From Hyphobacterium sp. CCMP332 (GTDB lineage Bacteria > Pseudomonadota > Alphaproteobacteria > Caulobacterales > Maricaulaceae): a stretch of 64,000 bases of DNA. The stretch spans positions 496,001-560,000 of the forward strand of contig NZ_CP058669.1 of assembly GCF_014323565.1 (NCBI RefSeq), in the 5' to 3' direction. Under the pieces are notes generated by a model. That model did no database searches. It saw only the letters and a program-made list of their open reading frames with translations, and was not told the origin of the DNA. The translations under genes and the position numbers were made by a program. Shown piece by piece: positions 17,403 through 26,370 of the stretch (positions within the stretch are counted from its first letter, which is position 1; each line of letters begins with the position of its first letter).

Positions 17403-18023
17403 ATGTCGAACATTACGCTTTATGGTTCCTCCACCAGCGGCAATTGCCTGAAGACGCGCTGGATCGCGGACCTGATGGGCGTCGCCTATGACTGGCGCGA
17501 GATGGACGTTTTTGCGGGTGACACGCGCACTGAGGACTTCCTGGCGCTCAATCCGGCCGGACAGGTGCCCTGCATGGTGCGCGAGGACGGGCGCATACTG
17601 GCCCAGTCGAACGCCATCATGCTCTATCTGGCCGAAGGCTCGGCCCTCGTTCCCGACGATGCGTTTGACCGCGCCAAGATGATGGAATGGATGTTCTGGG
17701 AGCAATATTCCCACGAGCCCGCCATCGCCGTGCGCCGCGCGCAACTGAAATTTATGAATGTGCCGGAAGCCGAAATCGACCCCATGCTGATGCAGAAGGG
17801 CCGCCGCGCACTCGGCGTGATGGAATTGCGCCTGATGGCCCGCGATTTCATTGTCGGTGAACATTTCACGCTCGCCGATGTCGCCCTCGTCGCCTATACG
17901 CGCGTCGCCCATGAAGGCGGGTTCGATCTGGCGGATTTCCCGGCCGTGCGCTCATGGGTGCACCGGGTCGAGCGCGAACTGGGCCTGGAACCGGCGGAAT
18001 ACGAAAACATCGAGCTAGCCTGA
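17403..18023 (+). CDS. Glutathione S-transferase family protein
   Basis: The 206-residue protein has an N-terminal thioredoxin-like domain (NITLYGSSTSGNCLKTRWIA; the GSH-site stretch NPAGQVPCMVREDGRILAQS, then NAIMLYLAEGS). A C-terminal helical domain carries FTLADVALVAYTRVAHEGGF. The SxxSGNCLK catalytic loop resembles beta/theta-like bacterial GSTs. The substrate is unknown. GAGGTGAGGAG precedes the ATG. Confidence 0.9.
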   Translation: MSNITLYGSSTSGNCLKTRWIADLMGVAYDWREMDVFAGDTRTEDFLALNPAGQVPCMVREDGRILAQSNAIMLYLAEGSALVPDDAFDRAKMMEWMFWEQYSHEPAIAVRRAQLKFMNVPEAEIDPMLMQKGRRALGVMELRLMARDFIVGEHFTLADVALVAYTRVAHEGGFDLADFPAVRSWVHRVERELGLEPAEYENIELA

Positions 18024-18111
18024 CACAATAAATTCATGAGAATTTTCAGCCGTTCTACTTGCGATTGCGCTGCCCATCTGGTTGTCTGTGTCGGGGGTCG
18101 GGGAGAGAAAA

Positions 18112-18771
18112 ATGTATCGTATCGGCCTTTTGGCTGCCCTTTTGACCGCCTGCACGCCAGCGGCTTTTGGCCAGCAATTGCACATCCAGTTTGAGGTGGA
18201 GCAGTTCGCATCACCCGAAGCGGCCGAAGCCTATCTGCGGCAAACGGCTTCCGGCGCGGCGATCACGATCTCTGATCTGAATCTGACGGCAGGAACCGCC
18301 GGCATTGAAGGGGCACCGGGACGGCTTTTCCGTGCCGACCCGGTCTATCGCAGTGTCGTGGAAGACGCAGCCTCTCCCGTTGGTCACCGTTACGAGCTCG
18401 ACCTGTCAAACGAGACGGCCATTGCCATGCGCGGCGAAGTCACGCCCTTGCGTCCGCACCGCCGGACCGGATGGGCCGGTGAACAATTGCGGGTCGTGGC
18501 CTACAGCGGTACGGGCGAACAGATTGCGGAGGCCTTCGTCGCCGATCCGCGATTTGTGCGCTATGAGGGATGGGACGGGGACGGGGCCCATATTGCAGGC
18601 TCGAACCACAGCTTTGTGCAGGACGTCCCGTTGCCGCCTCTGGCGGTGAGCTTGCCAGCGAATGCCGCGCGCATTGAGGTCTATGATCAGGCCGGGTCGA
18701 TACAGGCACCAGCTGATGGACGCCGCATTGGCATTATTTCTGCCACCCGGATTGTGGCGGTGCCGCAATGA
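18112..18771 (+). CDS. Secreted protein of unknown function, paired with M64 peptidase
   Basis: The 219-residue protein has a signal peptide (MYRIGLLAALLTACTPAAFG, cleavage near FGQ). A mature domain without a family I recognise follows; it contains regions such as RYELDLSNETAIAMRGEVTP and WAGEQLRVVAYSGTGEQ that look beta-rich. The start at 18112 is preferred over 18082 because a GGGGAGAG ribosome-binding site and the signal peptide follow it. The gene overlaps the M64 peptidase gene by four bases (ATGA), so the two proteins are made together and may form a protease-partner pair outside the inner membrane. Confidence 0.7.
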   Translation: MYRIGLLAALLTACTPAAFGQQLHIQFEVEQFASPEAAEAYLRQTASGAAITISDLNLTAGTAGIEGAPGRLFRADPVYRSVVEDAASPVGHRYELDLSNETAIAMRGEVTPLRPHRRTGWAGEQLRVVAYSGTGEQIAEAFVADPRFVRYEGWDGDGAHIAGSNHSFVQDVPLPPLAVSLPANAARIEVYDQAGSIQAPADGRRIGIISATRIVAVPQ

Positions 18772-20759
18772 TACGCCTCTGCGCCCTTGCCGTTCTGGCA
18801 CTCGCCAGCCGGCCGATGTCTGCCGCTGCACAGGTCGCGCCGCACACGCTGGTTCCGATCTATTCAACCGGAGATCCAGACAGCCGGATCAATTATGTGA
18901 TCATGGCAGATGGCTTCGCCGCTGCCGAACAGGACGCCTTTCGCACGGCGGCCGACGGTTTTCGCGATTTTCTGATCGGTGGCTCGCCCTATGCGCGCTA
19001 CGGTGAACACTTCAACGTTTATCGGCTGGAAACCATCAGCAATGAATCCGGCGTGTCCACGCCGGGAAACCCTGTGGACACGGCACTGAGGTCCGAACTC
19101 GGTTGTTTCGATATTGACCGTTTACTCTGCGCCAACTCTCAGCGGGCAGGCGATATGCTTGCCGCAGCGGCACCCGATATCAATTTTCATATCCGGCTGA
19201 TTGTCGTGAATTCCCAGCAATATGGCGGCGGTGGCGGGTTTTATGCCACGACGACGCTGAATGCTGCGGCTCCGTCGGTTTTCCAGCATGAGATCGGTCA
19301 CAGCTTTGTTTCGCTGGATGATGAATATGTCGACAACAATATCTGCGCCCGGCAGCCCGGCCTTTATGGCCCGCCCAATGAGTTGAACACCACGGAACAG
19401 ACCACGCGGGAAAACAGTCCCTGGCAGCCCTGGATCGATGCGCAGACCCCCATCCCGACCACAGCTCAGGCGGATGCGGTTCCGGGCATGTATGCGGGCG
19501 GCCATTACTGCCCCACGGGGGTCTATCGCCCGACCTATAACTCCCTGATGCGTTCCCTCAATCGTCCGATGGAGCAGATCAATACTGAGGAGTTCGTCCG
19601 TGGATTCAATCGCACAGCCCCGGGGATTGACGATGTCAGCCCAACAGCCGGCGATCTGACCGTCACCCGCAATTCCCGCACGCGCCTGTCGGTCATTCCC
19701 AAAACGATTGACGGCCGGGCCTTTGACATCACCTGGCGGGTTAATGGCGGCGTTGTCCAGACAGCTTCGCAACAGGCCGGCCTTGAAGCGCCTGCCGCGG
19801 ACGGTATCGGATTCAGTGCGTCGGCGACCCGTTTGGTCTTCGATGCGGCGCAATATGGCGCTGGCCAGCATTCCGTGACGGCCACCGTTCAGGATGTGAC
19901 GGAACTGGTCCGTCATGATCCTGATGGTGATACCGTCCATGAACGGACATGGACGATTACTGTGGAGGATCGTGACACGCCTGATGCACGTTTGGTGGCG
20001 GCGGTACTGCCCAATGCACGATCCATGTCAGGGTTCGCGCCAGCGACTGCCTTTGCGACGGTTATCAATAGTGGCTCGGTGGAGGCAACCAATTGTGCGT
20101 TGGCCCTGCAAGATACGGCTGGCGGTGCTTCGGTGCCCGCCTTTGCCTATCGCCAGACGGATCCGGTGACAAACACGCCAGTCGGGCCGGACAGTCCGGT
20201 ATTGAATATTCCTGCCGGCGGTTCGGCGAGTTTTGTTTTCTCGGCGACCTATTCATCGGCTGCATCGAATGACGAGGTCTTCGTGGTTGCGGACTGCGAA
20301 AATTCTGACCCGTCTCTTCGGGGGTCAGGCGTCAATTCGGCGATTCTTTCGGCGTCGGCTGGCAATTCACCGGACATTGTTTCGGTGTCGGCCACAATCA
20401 GCACACCGGGTATCGCGGACTTGCCGAGCGATGGCCGCAGGGCCGCCGTCGCCCTTTCGGCTGTGAATATTGGATCGGCGGGCACGGTAACACTGCGCGG
20501 GGATCTGGGCCCGGCTGCCCTGCCACTCGAGATCGAGTTTTGTGAGACCGATCCGGTGGCTGGAACATGCACTGGCGAACGGGCGAACTGGCTGGACGTC
20601 ACTTTTGCGCAAAACGAGGTCAAGACCTTCGCAATGTTCATTCGGGCCCACGGTCCGATCCGCTTTGTGCCGGAACGCTTCCGCGCTTTCGCGATCTTCC
20701 AGGAAAGCCGCGACGTCTCCCGTGGCGGTACCAGCGTGGCGGTCAGAACGGTGGAATAG
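18768..20759 (+). CDS. Secreted M64-family zinc metallopeptidase with C-terminal beta domains
   Basis: The 663-residue protein has a signal peptide (CALAVLALASRPMSAAA) and an N-terminal domain typical of peptidase family M64 (INYVIMADGF near 41-50). The zinc motif HEIGH is at about residues 174-178, within QHEIGHSFVSLDDEY. From about residue 290 to the end the protein is beta-rich and resembles CARDB/Ig-like modules (RLSVIPKTIDGRAFDITWRV, DTPDARLVAAVLPN). M64 includes IgA-cleaving proteases of host bacteria, but environmental members degrade unknown substrates. It is coupled to the upstream secreted protein. Confidence 0.85.
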   Translation: MIRLCALAVLALASRPMSAAAQVAPHTLVPIYSTGDPDSRINYVIMADGFAAAEQDAFRTAADGFRDFLIGGSPYARYGEHFNVYRLETISNESGVSTPGNPVDTALRSELGCFDIDRLLCANSQRAGDMLAAAAPDINFHIRLIVVNSQQYGGGGGFYATTTLNAAAPSVFQHEIGHSFVSLDDEYVDNNICARQPGLYGPPNELNTTEQTTRENSPWQPWIDAQTPIPTTAQADAVPGMYAGGHYCPTGVYRPTYNSLMRSLNRPMEQINTEEFVRGFNRTAPGIDDVSPTAGDLTVTRNSRTRLSVIPKTIDGRAFDITWRVNGGVVQTASQQAGLEAPAADGIGFSASATRLVFDAAQYGAGQHSVTATVQDVTELVRHDPDGDTVHERTWTITVEDRDTPDARLVAAVLPNARSMSGFAPATAFATVINSGSVEATNCALALQDTAGGASVPAFAYRQTDPVTNTPVGPDSPVLNIPAGGSASFVFSATYSSAASNDEVFVVADCENSDPSLRGSGVNSAILSASAGNSPDIVSVSATISTPGIADLPSDGRRAAVALSAVNIGSAGTVTLRGDLGPAALPLEIEFCETDPVAGTCTGERANWLDVTFAQNEVKTFAMFIRAHGPIRFVPERFRAFAIFQESRDVSRGGTSVAVRTVE

Positions 20760-20795
20760 GGCGGGGCGGTCAGCTGGCCTGACGCCCCAACGCCT

Positions 20796-21971
20796 TCAGC
20801 GCCCCAGCTCCTTCATTGCATTGTCGACCCCTTCCAGGGTGAGCGGGAACATGCGGTGTGGGCCAATAATGTCCTGGATGAGCCGGATGGAATAGGCGTG
20901 CTGCCACCATTTCTCCGGCTCGGGATTGAGCCAGACGAGGTCGGGATACTGTTCCACCAGCCGGTTGATCCAGACCGCGCCGGCTTCCTCGTTCCAGCCC
21001 TCGACCGAGCCGCCGGCATGGGTGATTTCATAGGGCGCCATGGAGGCATCGCCGACGACCACAATCTTCCAGTCTCGGCCGTATTTGTGCAGCAAGTCCA
21101 TCGTCGGAATGGTCTCCGACCGGCGGCGGTAATTTGACTTCCACACGCCCTCATAGATGCAATTGTGGAAGTAGTAATATTCGAGATTCTTGAAGGTCGA
21201 GCGCGCCGCCGAGAACAATTCCTCGCAGGATTTGACGTAAGGATCCATCGAGCCGCCGACATCGAACAGCACCAGCACCTTGATCGCATTGCGCCGTTCC
21301 GGGCGCATCTTCACATCCAGCCAGCCCTGCCGCGCGGTCGCATCAATCGTATGGTCGAGGTCAAACTCCTCGCGCGCGCTATCGCGCGAGAATTTCCGCA
21401 GCCGCCGCAGCGCGACCTTCAGATTGCGCGTGCCCAGCTCGCGCTCGCCATCCAGATCCTTGTAGCGCCGCTGCTCCCAGACTTTCGCGCCCTTCTTGTG
21501 GGTGGATTTGCCGCCAATGCGCACCCCGGACGGATTATATCCGCCATGGCCATAGGGAGAGGTGCCGCCCGTACCGATCCATTTCGAGCCGCCCTCATGG
21601 CGCTCATCCTGTTCTTCCAGACGCTTTTTGAGCGTCTCCATCAACTCCTCGAAGGAGAGCGCTTGCAGTGCCTCCATCTCCTCCGGCGTCAGCAGCTTTT
21701 CCATCGCCTGGCGCAGCCATTCGGCCGGAATGTCCTCGGTTTCAAACAGGATGGAAAGCGCCTCCACGCCCTTGAAGACATGGCCGAATACGGCATCGAA
21801 CTTGTCGTAATTGCGCTCGTCCTTCACCAGTGCGGCGCGGCTGACCGAATAGAAATGATCGATTTCCGAACGCACCGCGCCTTTGTCCAGCGCTTCCAGA
21901 AGCGTCAGATATTCCCGCGTCGTGACGGGAATTTTCGCAGCGCGCAGATGGGTGAAGAATTGGTGCAGCAT
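20796..21971 (-). CDS. VWA-domain protein (CoxE-like)
   Basis: The 391-residue cytoplasmic protein has an N-terminal helical region (FFTHLRAAKIPVTTREYLTL and FYSVSRAALVKDERNYDKFD) and a C-terminal von Willebrand A domain. The metal-ion motif reads VLFDVGGSMDPYVKSCEELF (D-x-G-x-S). CoxE-type VWA proteins work with MoxR-type AAA ATPases as metallochaperone or remodelling complexes. A MoxR gene occurs in the same orientation at 26367-27260, about 4.4 kb away, so they may be partners although not adjacent. Confidence 0.88.
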   Translation of the reverse strand: MLHQFFTHLRAAKIPVTTREYLTLLEALDKGAVRSEIDHFYSVSRAALVKDERNYDKFDAVFGHVFKGVEALSILFETEDIPAEWLRQAMEKLLTPEEMEALQALSFEELMETLKKRLEEQDERHEGGSKWIGTGGTSPYGHGGYNPSGVRIGGKSTHKKGAKVWEQRRYKDLDGERELGTRNLKVALRRLRKFSRDSAREEFDLDHTIDATARQGWLDVKMRPERRNAIKVLVLFDVGGSMDPYVKSCEELFSAARSTFKNLEYYYFHNCIYEGVWKSNYRRRSETIPTMDLLHKYGRDWKIVVVGDASMAPYEITHAGGSVEGWNEEAGAVWINRLVEQYPDLVWLNPEPEKWWQHAYSIRLIQDIIGPHRMFPLTLEGVDNAMKELGR

Positions 21972-22010
21972 AGCACCTAAGCTAGCGCAGAAGCACGTTG
22001 GTGCAACGGT

Positions 22011-23405
22011 CTAGTCATCGGTTGCATTTGAAATGTTGATGATCGATTGGCCGTCCGCGTCGATATAGACGCCAATCGACGGCTCGATATCGCCAGCGGC
22101 GATTTGTGCGATATGATCAAGGAAGCCCAGCGCGGACGGCGGGCCGTTATAGACGCCGTAAGTGTCCACCTGCCGGTCCAGGTGCTGGCTCATAATGAAC
22201 GGGGTTCCCGACCGCGTGCGGCCCATGCTTCGCTCGACATTCCGCAAAGACCTGCTTTCTGCTGCGAGAATGTAGGGCACCTCGCCGTCCGATGGGCGGG
22301 CCACAAAACGCTGCGGCCGTCCGCGCCGGTCGACTTCGGCATAGGCAATCGCAAGACTGCCGATATCGAGGCGTTGAATGAAGCAATCGAGCGTATTGTC
22401 ATCTGGCTGAAAAACGCCGACGGGATGGGGAAGCATGGAGGCCGTCAGCATTGTCAAGGAAACCCCCGCGATTTCTTCTTCGCGGCCGAACTCACGTCGC
22501 CCGCGTGACAGATCACAGCGGGAGAGGTGTTCATTCATACGTTCGAGACTGGCAAAGGCTTCTGTGAGCAGGTCATCGTGCAACACCTCGGGAATTGCGG
22601 TATCGGAATAGGAATCCAGCGTGACTGCCCAATCGCCAGACAAGGCGCGCCAGACCTGCATGGCACGGTCATCCAAATTGGCGACGTGATAGGTTAACGC
22701 TTGCCCGTTATGGATGAGCGGCACACCTTCAATGAATTCGGTTTGGGCCATCTCCGCTGAAAAGACGGCGGCAATATTTGCAATATGGTCCTGATCTGCG
22801 GGCCGATAAATATTAAAGCTTAAGCCTGAGCCGGGAGCTGCCGGATCAAGATAAATGCAGTTAGCGCCTAGACCGCTGGGCGAGTCAGCTTGCCATTGTG
22901 ATAACGGCCAGTCATTCAGGGCTTGCGGGCACAAAAAGCCTGTAAATCTATGTCGCTGGCCATCGCGTTCAGCATTCCAGACCAGCGCCAGTCGTCCAGC
23001 ATTCAATGACAGCAATTCTGCTTGCAGGCGTTGATGGCGGTCCAAGGCATCTTGCTGACGCGCGGCTTCGGCCTGACGTTCGAGGAAAGGGCGGAGCAGA
23101 TCAGGCTGACCGCCGAGATTCTCACGTACCAGCTGGGCTCCGGCAAAGGCCTGGTTTTCAGCGTCCAGCCAGCGGCCCGCCGCCATGGCGATATTCATCG
23201 CGAGGTCATAGGCGCGCAGACGCTCTTCATCCGTGTCGGCGATGTCCAGCAAGCCCGTCGCGGCATCATAGCCTGCGGCGAGGTCGCCATCCTCGGCGAT
23301 AAAAATGGCGTGGTTGATCGCATCAATATAGTCGTCGCTGACTTGGGCTTGGGAAGCCGAGAGTGAACTGACCAACCATACAACAGTGCAAAACAATCTG
23401 AACAT
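22011..23405 (-). CDS. Secreted protein of unknown function
   Basis: The 464-residue protein has a signal peptide (MFRLFCTVVWLVSSLSASQA). An alpha-helical stretch with TPR-like character follows (DLAAGYDAATGLLDIADTDE, ERLRAYDLAMNIAMAAGRWL), then a longer mixed domain. I recognise no family. The codon and base composition look somewhat more AT-rich than the neighbours. An AGGAGG ribosome-binding site lies just before the ATG. It has no obvious operon partner. Confidence 0.65.
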   Translation of the reverse strand: MFRLFCTVVWLVSSLSASQAQVSDDYIDAINHAIFIAEDGDLAAGYDAATGLLDIADTDEERLRAYDLAMNIAMAAGRWLDAENQAFAGAQLVRENLGGQPDLLRPFLERQAEAARQQDALDRHQRLQAELLSLNAGRLALVWNAERDGQRHRFTGFLCPQALNDWPLSQWQADSPSGLGANCIYLDPAAPGSGLSFNIYRPADQDHIANIAAVFSAEMAQTEFIEGVPLIHNGQALTYHVANLDDRAMQVWRALSGDWAVTLDSYSDTAIPEVLHDDLLTEAFASLERMNEHLSRCDLSRGRREFGREEEIAGVSLTMLTASMLPHPVGVFQPDDNTLDCFIQRLDIGSLAIAYAEVDRRGRPQRFVARPSDGEVPYILAAESRSLRNVERSMGRTRSGTPFIMSQHLDRQVDTYGVYNGPPSALGFLDHIAQIAAGDIEPSIGVYIDADGQSIINISNATDD

Positions 23406-23516
23406 GACGCCTCCTGATAACGCAATTCAGCACAACCGTGGGCATAGTGCGAGTGAAAACAGGCGATGCCGTTGTCGAGGCCGGGTAGCATCCCGGCCCC
23501 TTTGACTGCAGCATGG

Positions 23517-24146
23517 TCAGGGTGCCATAGCCTCCAACACGCCCACATCCTGCTGCATCAACGCATCCGACGCCGCGGCGATCCGCTCCACCGGCCAATC
23601 CCACCAGGCCAGATCCAGCATCCGGGCAATGTCGGCCTCGCGCAGGCGGTATTTCACGATCCTTGCCGGATTGCCCGCGACGATGGCATAGGGTGGCACA
23701 TCGGAGGCAACCACGGCCTTAGCGGCTATGATCGCGCCATGGCCCACGGTCACGCCGGGCAGGATCGTCGCATCCCAGCCAACCCAGACATCATGGCCGA
23801 TCGTGATCCCGCCCTTGTTCGGCCAGGGGCCGGGATCGGGCGCGCCAAACGCCGCGCCGAAAATCGGGAAAGGGAAGGTGGACAGCCGGTCGGCGAAATG
23901 ATTGCCGCCATTGAGCACGAAGCTCGCCCCCTGCGCGATGGAGCAGAACTTGCCGATGACCAATTGGTCCGCGATGAAGTCGAAGGCGTATTTGATGTTG
24001 TCTGAAAACGCTTCCGGATCATCAAAGGAGTGGAAATAGGAATACTCCCCGGCGGACGCCTTGGGATGGTCCTTCAGGAGCGGTTTCAGGAAAAAGATAG
24101 ACGGGGCGGCCGCAACCGGACGCAGAGTGTCGGGAGACAGGGGCAT
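23517..24146 (-). CDS. CatB-type O-acetyltransferase (xenobiotic acetyltransferase family)
   Basis: This 209-residue left-handed beta-helix acyltransferase shows the trimeric XAT family pattern: IFFLKPLLKDHP, EYSYFHSFDD, IGKFCSIAQGASFVLNGGNH with the catalytic histidine, STFPFPIFG, and hexapeptide repeats (ITIGHDVWVGWDATILPGVT, HGAIIAAKAVVASDVPPYAI). The family acetylates chloramphenicol, streptogramins or sugars from acetyl-CoA; relatives outside resistance elements often have unknown substrates. The start at 24146 (MPLSPDTLRP) fits family N-termini; the frame is open back to 24212. Confidence 0.87.
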   Translation of the reverse strand: MPLSPDTLRPVAAAPSIFFLKPLLKDHPKASAGEYSYFHSFDDPEAFSDNIKYAFDFIADQLVIGKFCSIAQGASFVLNGGNHFADRLSTFPFPIFGAAFGAPDPGPWPNKGGITIGHDVWVGWDATILPGVTVGHGAIIAAKAVVASDVPPYAIVAGNPARIVKYRLREADIARMLDLAWWDWPVERIAAASDALMQQDVGVLEAMAP

Positions 24147-24283
24147 GGAGATGACCTCGCAAGCAGGCAATTCACTGGAATGTCTGGTGCTTGCGGGTAG
24201 CCCCGGAAGCACGGATCTAGCCGTGCTGAATCATGTCACTCTCCCGATAACCGCATCGGAATTTACCAGAACCTCCGGCAATG

Positions 24284-24329
24284 AAAAAGGGCCGCAAAGC
24301 ACGAGGGACAGGGGAGTGCTTTGCGGCCC
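24284..24329 (-). terminator. Rho-independent terminator after the DUF465 gene
   Basis: A 14-base stem (GGGCCGCAAAGCAC with its complement GTGCTTTGCGGCCC) spans 24289-24329. On the minus strand it is followed by five T at 24284-24288. It lies downstream of the DUF465 gene and upstream of the acetyltransferase gene on the same strand, so it separates the two transcripts. Confidence 0.85.
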
Positions 24330-24390
24330 GGCAGGCCCCGCCATCTTGGGGAAGGCGCGGGGGCTACGGACTGGGCGTTGTCGTCAGGGA

Positions 24391-24621
24391 TCAGACGCCC
24401 AGTGCAGGGTAATCAAGGCCGCTATTGCGGCGGCGGCGACGGCGGCGAAGGCGCGCCGCTGATCCGTCCCTGGCAAGCCGGAGCTCGTCTTTGACCTCCA
24501 GCTTCATCTTCTTCAGCGTCGCGATATCCAGGCTATCGGGGAGCGGGCGAGCCTGTTCTTCAGACAGCTTCTTCTCCAGCTCCGAGTGACGGGATTTCAG
24601 CGCGTTAAGACGGCCAATCAT
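24391..24621 (-). CDS. DUF465 (YdcH-like) small protein
   Basis: The 76-residue protein has the paired-helix pattern of DUF465: RLNALKSRHSELEKKLSEEQ followed by DIATLKKMKLEVKDEL. Family members are short helical proteins of unknown function. The C-terminus departs from the family with a run of seven arginines (GSAARLRRRRRRRN) followed by GLDYPALGV. A terminator lies downstream, and the OxyR-like gene is divergent. Confidence 0.8.
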   Translation of the reverse strand: MIGRLNALKSRHSELEKKLSEEQARPLPDSLDIATLKKMKLEVKDELRLARDGSAARLRRRRRRRNSGLDYPALGV

Positions 24622-24744
24622 TGTTTTGTTTCCTTTGCGGTTATCAAGTCTGTTTCAATCGACACGGCGAATATCGGTGCAAGTCAGGCATCAATCAAAT
24701 CGAATTAATCTTGACAAAGCATCGGAAAAACAGAATTAAAAATC

Positions 24745-25659
24745 ATGGCTCAACCGACGTTCAAACAGCTGGCGGCACTGATCGCGATTGCCGACACCGG
24801 CATGTTCCGGACGGCGGCGGAAAAGCTGCATGTCAGCCAGCCAGCGCTGAGCGAACAGATCAGCCAGCTGGAATACCGGCTGGGCGCGCGCCTCCTCGAC
24901 CGGGATCGCCGGGGGGCGCGTCTGACGCCTGTTGGCGAGCTGATTGCCAGCCGGGCGCGCCGCATTCTCGCCGATGTCTCCGAACTGGATGCGGTGGTGC
25001 GGTCAAGCGCGGAAAATCTCGGGGGTCTGATCCGCATGGGCGGGCTGCCGACGCTGGGCCCATATCTTATGCCCTATGTCGTGCCGGTCCTGCACGCGCG
25101 CTTCCCGGGATTGCGCCTTTATGTCCGCGAGGCCACCGGACAGGCGCTGGAGGACGGCATCCAGTCCGGCCAGTTCGATGTCGCACTGACGGTACAGCCC
25201 AAAGCCGGCGAACGCATGCGTGTCATGCCGCTCTTTGACGAGGCGTTGATGCTCGGGCTGGCGCATGAGGATGATCTTCTCCGCGAGGAGTGCATTAATG
25301 CGGCGGCACTGAATGGAAAGGACCTGCTCACCCTTGAGGATGGTCACCGCCTCACCGAGCAGGTCAAGGACATTGCCCGCCAGTCCGGCGCCAATATCCT
25401 CGAGGATTATCAGGGCACCAGCCTGGACGGTCTGCGCCAGATGGTCGGCATGGGGATGGGCGTGGCCATCTTCCCGCACCTCTATGAACGCAGCGAAATC
25501 CGCAATGACCGCGCTGTGATTGCGCGGCCCTTGCAAAGCGCAGACGCCTACCGGCAGGCTTGCCTGATCTGGCGCGAGAACAATCCCCGCGAAAAGGATT
25601 TCGAGACGCTCGGCGGCATCATCGCGGCCCGGGCGGCAGAATTATTGGCGGAAGGTTAG
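24745..25659 (+). CDS. OxyR-like LysR regulator lacking the redox cysteines
   Basis: The 304-residue LysR-type regulator has its winged helix-turn-helix at about 18-62 (TAAEKLHVSQPALSEQISQL) and a substrate-binding domain closely resembling OxyR (MPLFDEALMLGLAHEDDL, LLTLEDGHRLTEQVKDIARQ, GTSLDGLRQMVGMGMGVAIF). In E. coli OxyR, Cys199 lies in EDGHC and Cys208 nine residues later. Here these positions are Arg202 and Ala211. The only cysteine in this region is Cys183, matching E. coli Cys180. A disulfide peroxide switch is therefore unlikely, and I do not use the symbol oxyR. Its targets are not evident. Confidence 0.85.
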   Translation: MAQPTFKQLAALIAIADTGMFRTAAEKLHVSQPALSEQISQLEYRLGARLLDRDRRGARLTPVGELIASRARRILADVSELDAVVRSSAENLGGLIRMGGLPTLGPYLMPYVVPVLHARFPGLRLYVREATGQALEDGIQSGQFDVALTVQPKAGERMRVMPLFDEALMLGLAHEDDLLREECINAAALNGKDLLTLEDGHRLTEQVKDIARQSGANILEDYQGTSLDGLRQMVGMGMGVAIFPHLYERSEIRNDRAVIARPLQSADAYRQACLIWRENNPREKDFETLGGIIAARAAELLAEG

Positions 25660-25752
25660 TCAGAGTTACGATCCGGACCTTGCTGCCGGCAGAATGGCTG
25701 TCATATTTAGCAAATAGCTTGCATAAAAATAGCGTGTAGCTAATATGTCGTG

Positions 25753-26004
25753 ATGCGGTCGGTGAGTTACACGAAATCCGCGTTGAAAGTGTTGCGGAAG
25801 ATGTCGCGGCCGGATGCTTTGCGAATTATGGCGGAAGTCGACCAGTTCGCTATTGATCCGGAGAGTCTGGCCAACAATGTGAAGCGGCTGCAGGGAAGCG
25901 ACTTCATCCGCCTTCGCGTCGGAGACTGGCGCGTGATCATGGATGATCAGGGCGCTGTTCTGGCGGTCATCAGGATCGGACCGCGTGGCAGCGTTTACGA
26001 ATAG
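25753..26004 (+). CDS. RelE/ParE-family toxin
   Basis: The 83-residue protein fits the RelE/ParE fold: helices VSYTKSALKVLRKMSRPDAL and IMAEVDQFAIDP, then the conserved strands VKRLQGSDFIRLRVGDWRVI and IRIGPRGSVYE. RelE-type members cleave mRNA on ribosomes; ParE-type inhibit gyrase; LKGSDxxRLRVGDWRV is more usual of RelE. ATG at 25753 is chosen over GTG at 25750. The antitoxin gene follows nine bases downstream, so the order is toxin first. Confidence 0.87.
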   Translation: MRSVSYTKSALKVLRKMSRPDALRIMAEVDQFAIDPESLANNVKRLQGSDFIRLRVGDWRVIMDDQGAVLAVIRIGPRGSVYE

Positions 26005-26013
26005 GAGAGGGCG

Positions 26014-26370
26014 ATGCAGACGATCAACACCCCGGATGGCGGCATCATGGTGATGCTGGCTCTGGAAGAATACCAAGCCCTGGTCGATGCCGCCGATATC
26101 GCTGAAGGTCACCGCATCAGACAGCGCCTGGCCTCCGGCGAGGAGGAATTGCTGCCATCAGATATGGTCCGGCGGCTCGTCGCCGGGGAGACGCCGCTCC
26201 GGGTCTGGCGGAAATATCGCGGCATTTCTGCGGCGGACCTGGCCCGTCAGGCTCATCTCAGCCGGGCCTATATCAGCCAGATCGAGACCGGAAAGCGCCA
26301 GCCCGGCGTCGCGGCCTTGCGCCGGATCGCCACAGTTCTGAACGCCGATCTTGATGATCTGGTGGCTTAG
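26014..26370 (+). CDS. XRE-family antitoxin with Phd-like N-terminus
   Basis: The 118-residue protein has two parts. The first 45 residues (IMVMLALEEYQALVDAADIA) resemble the end of Phd/YefM antitoxins. Residues about 60-118 form a classic XRE helix-turn-helix (LRVWRKYRGISAADLARQAH, LSRAYISQIETGKRQPGVAA). It is co-transcribed with the upstream RelE-like gene and should neutralise that toxin and repress the operon. GGAGAGGG precedes the ATG. Its stop overlaps the convergent moxR stop by four bases. Confidence 0.85.
   Translation: MQTINTPDGGIMVMLALEEYQALVDAADIAEGHRIRQRLASGEEELLPSDMVRRLVAGETPLRVWRKYRGISAADLARQAHLSRAYISQIETGKRQPGVAALRRIATVLNADLDDLVA

Noticed and set aside
23517-24146. Chloramphenicol resistance gene catB.
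   Set aside because: The family is clear but the gene lies in a chromosomal context with no resistance cassette or mobile element, and XAT relatives with other substrates are common.
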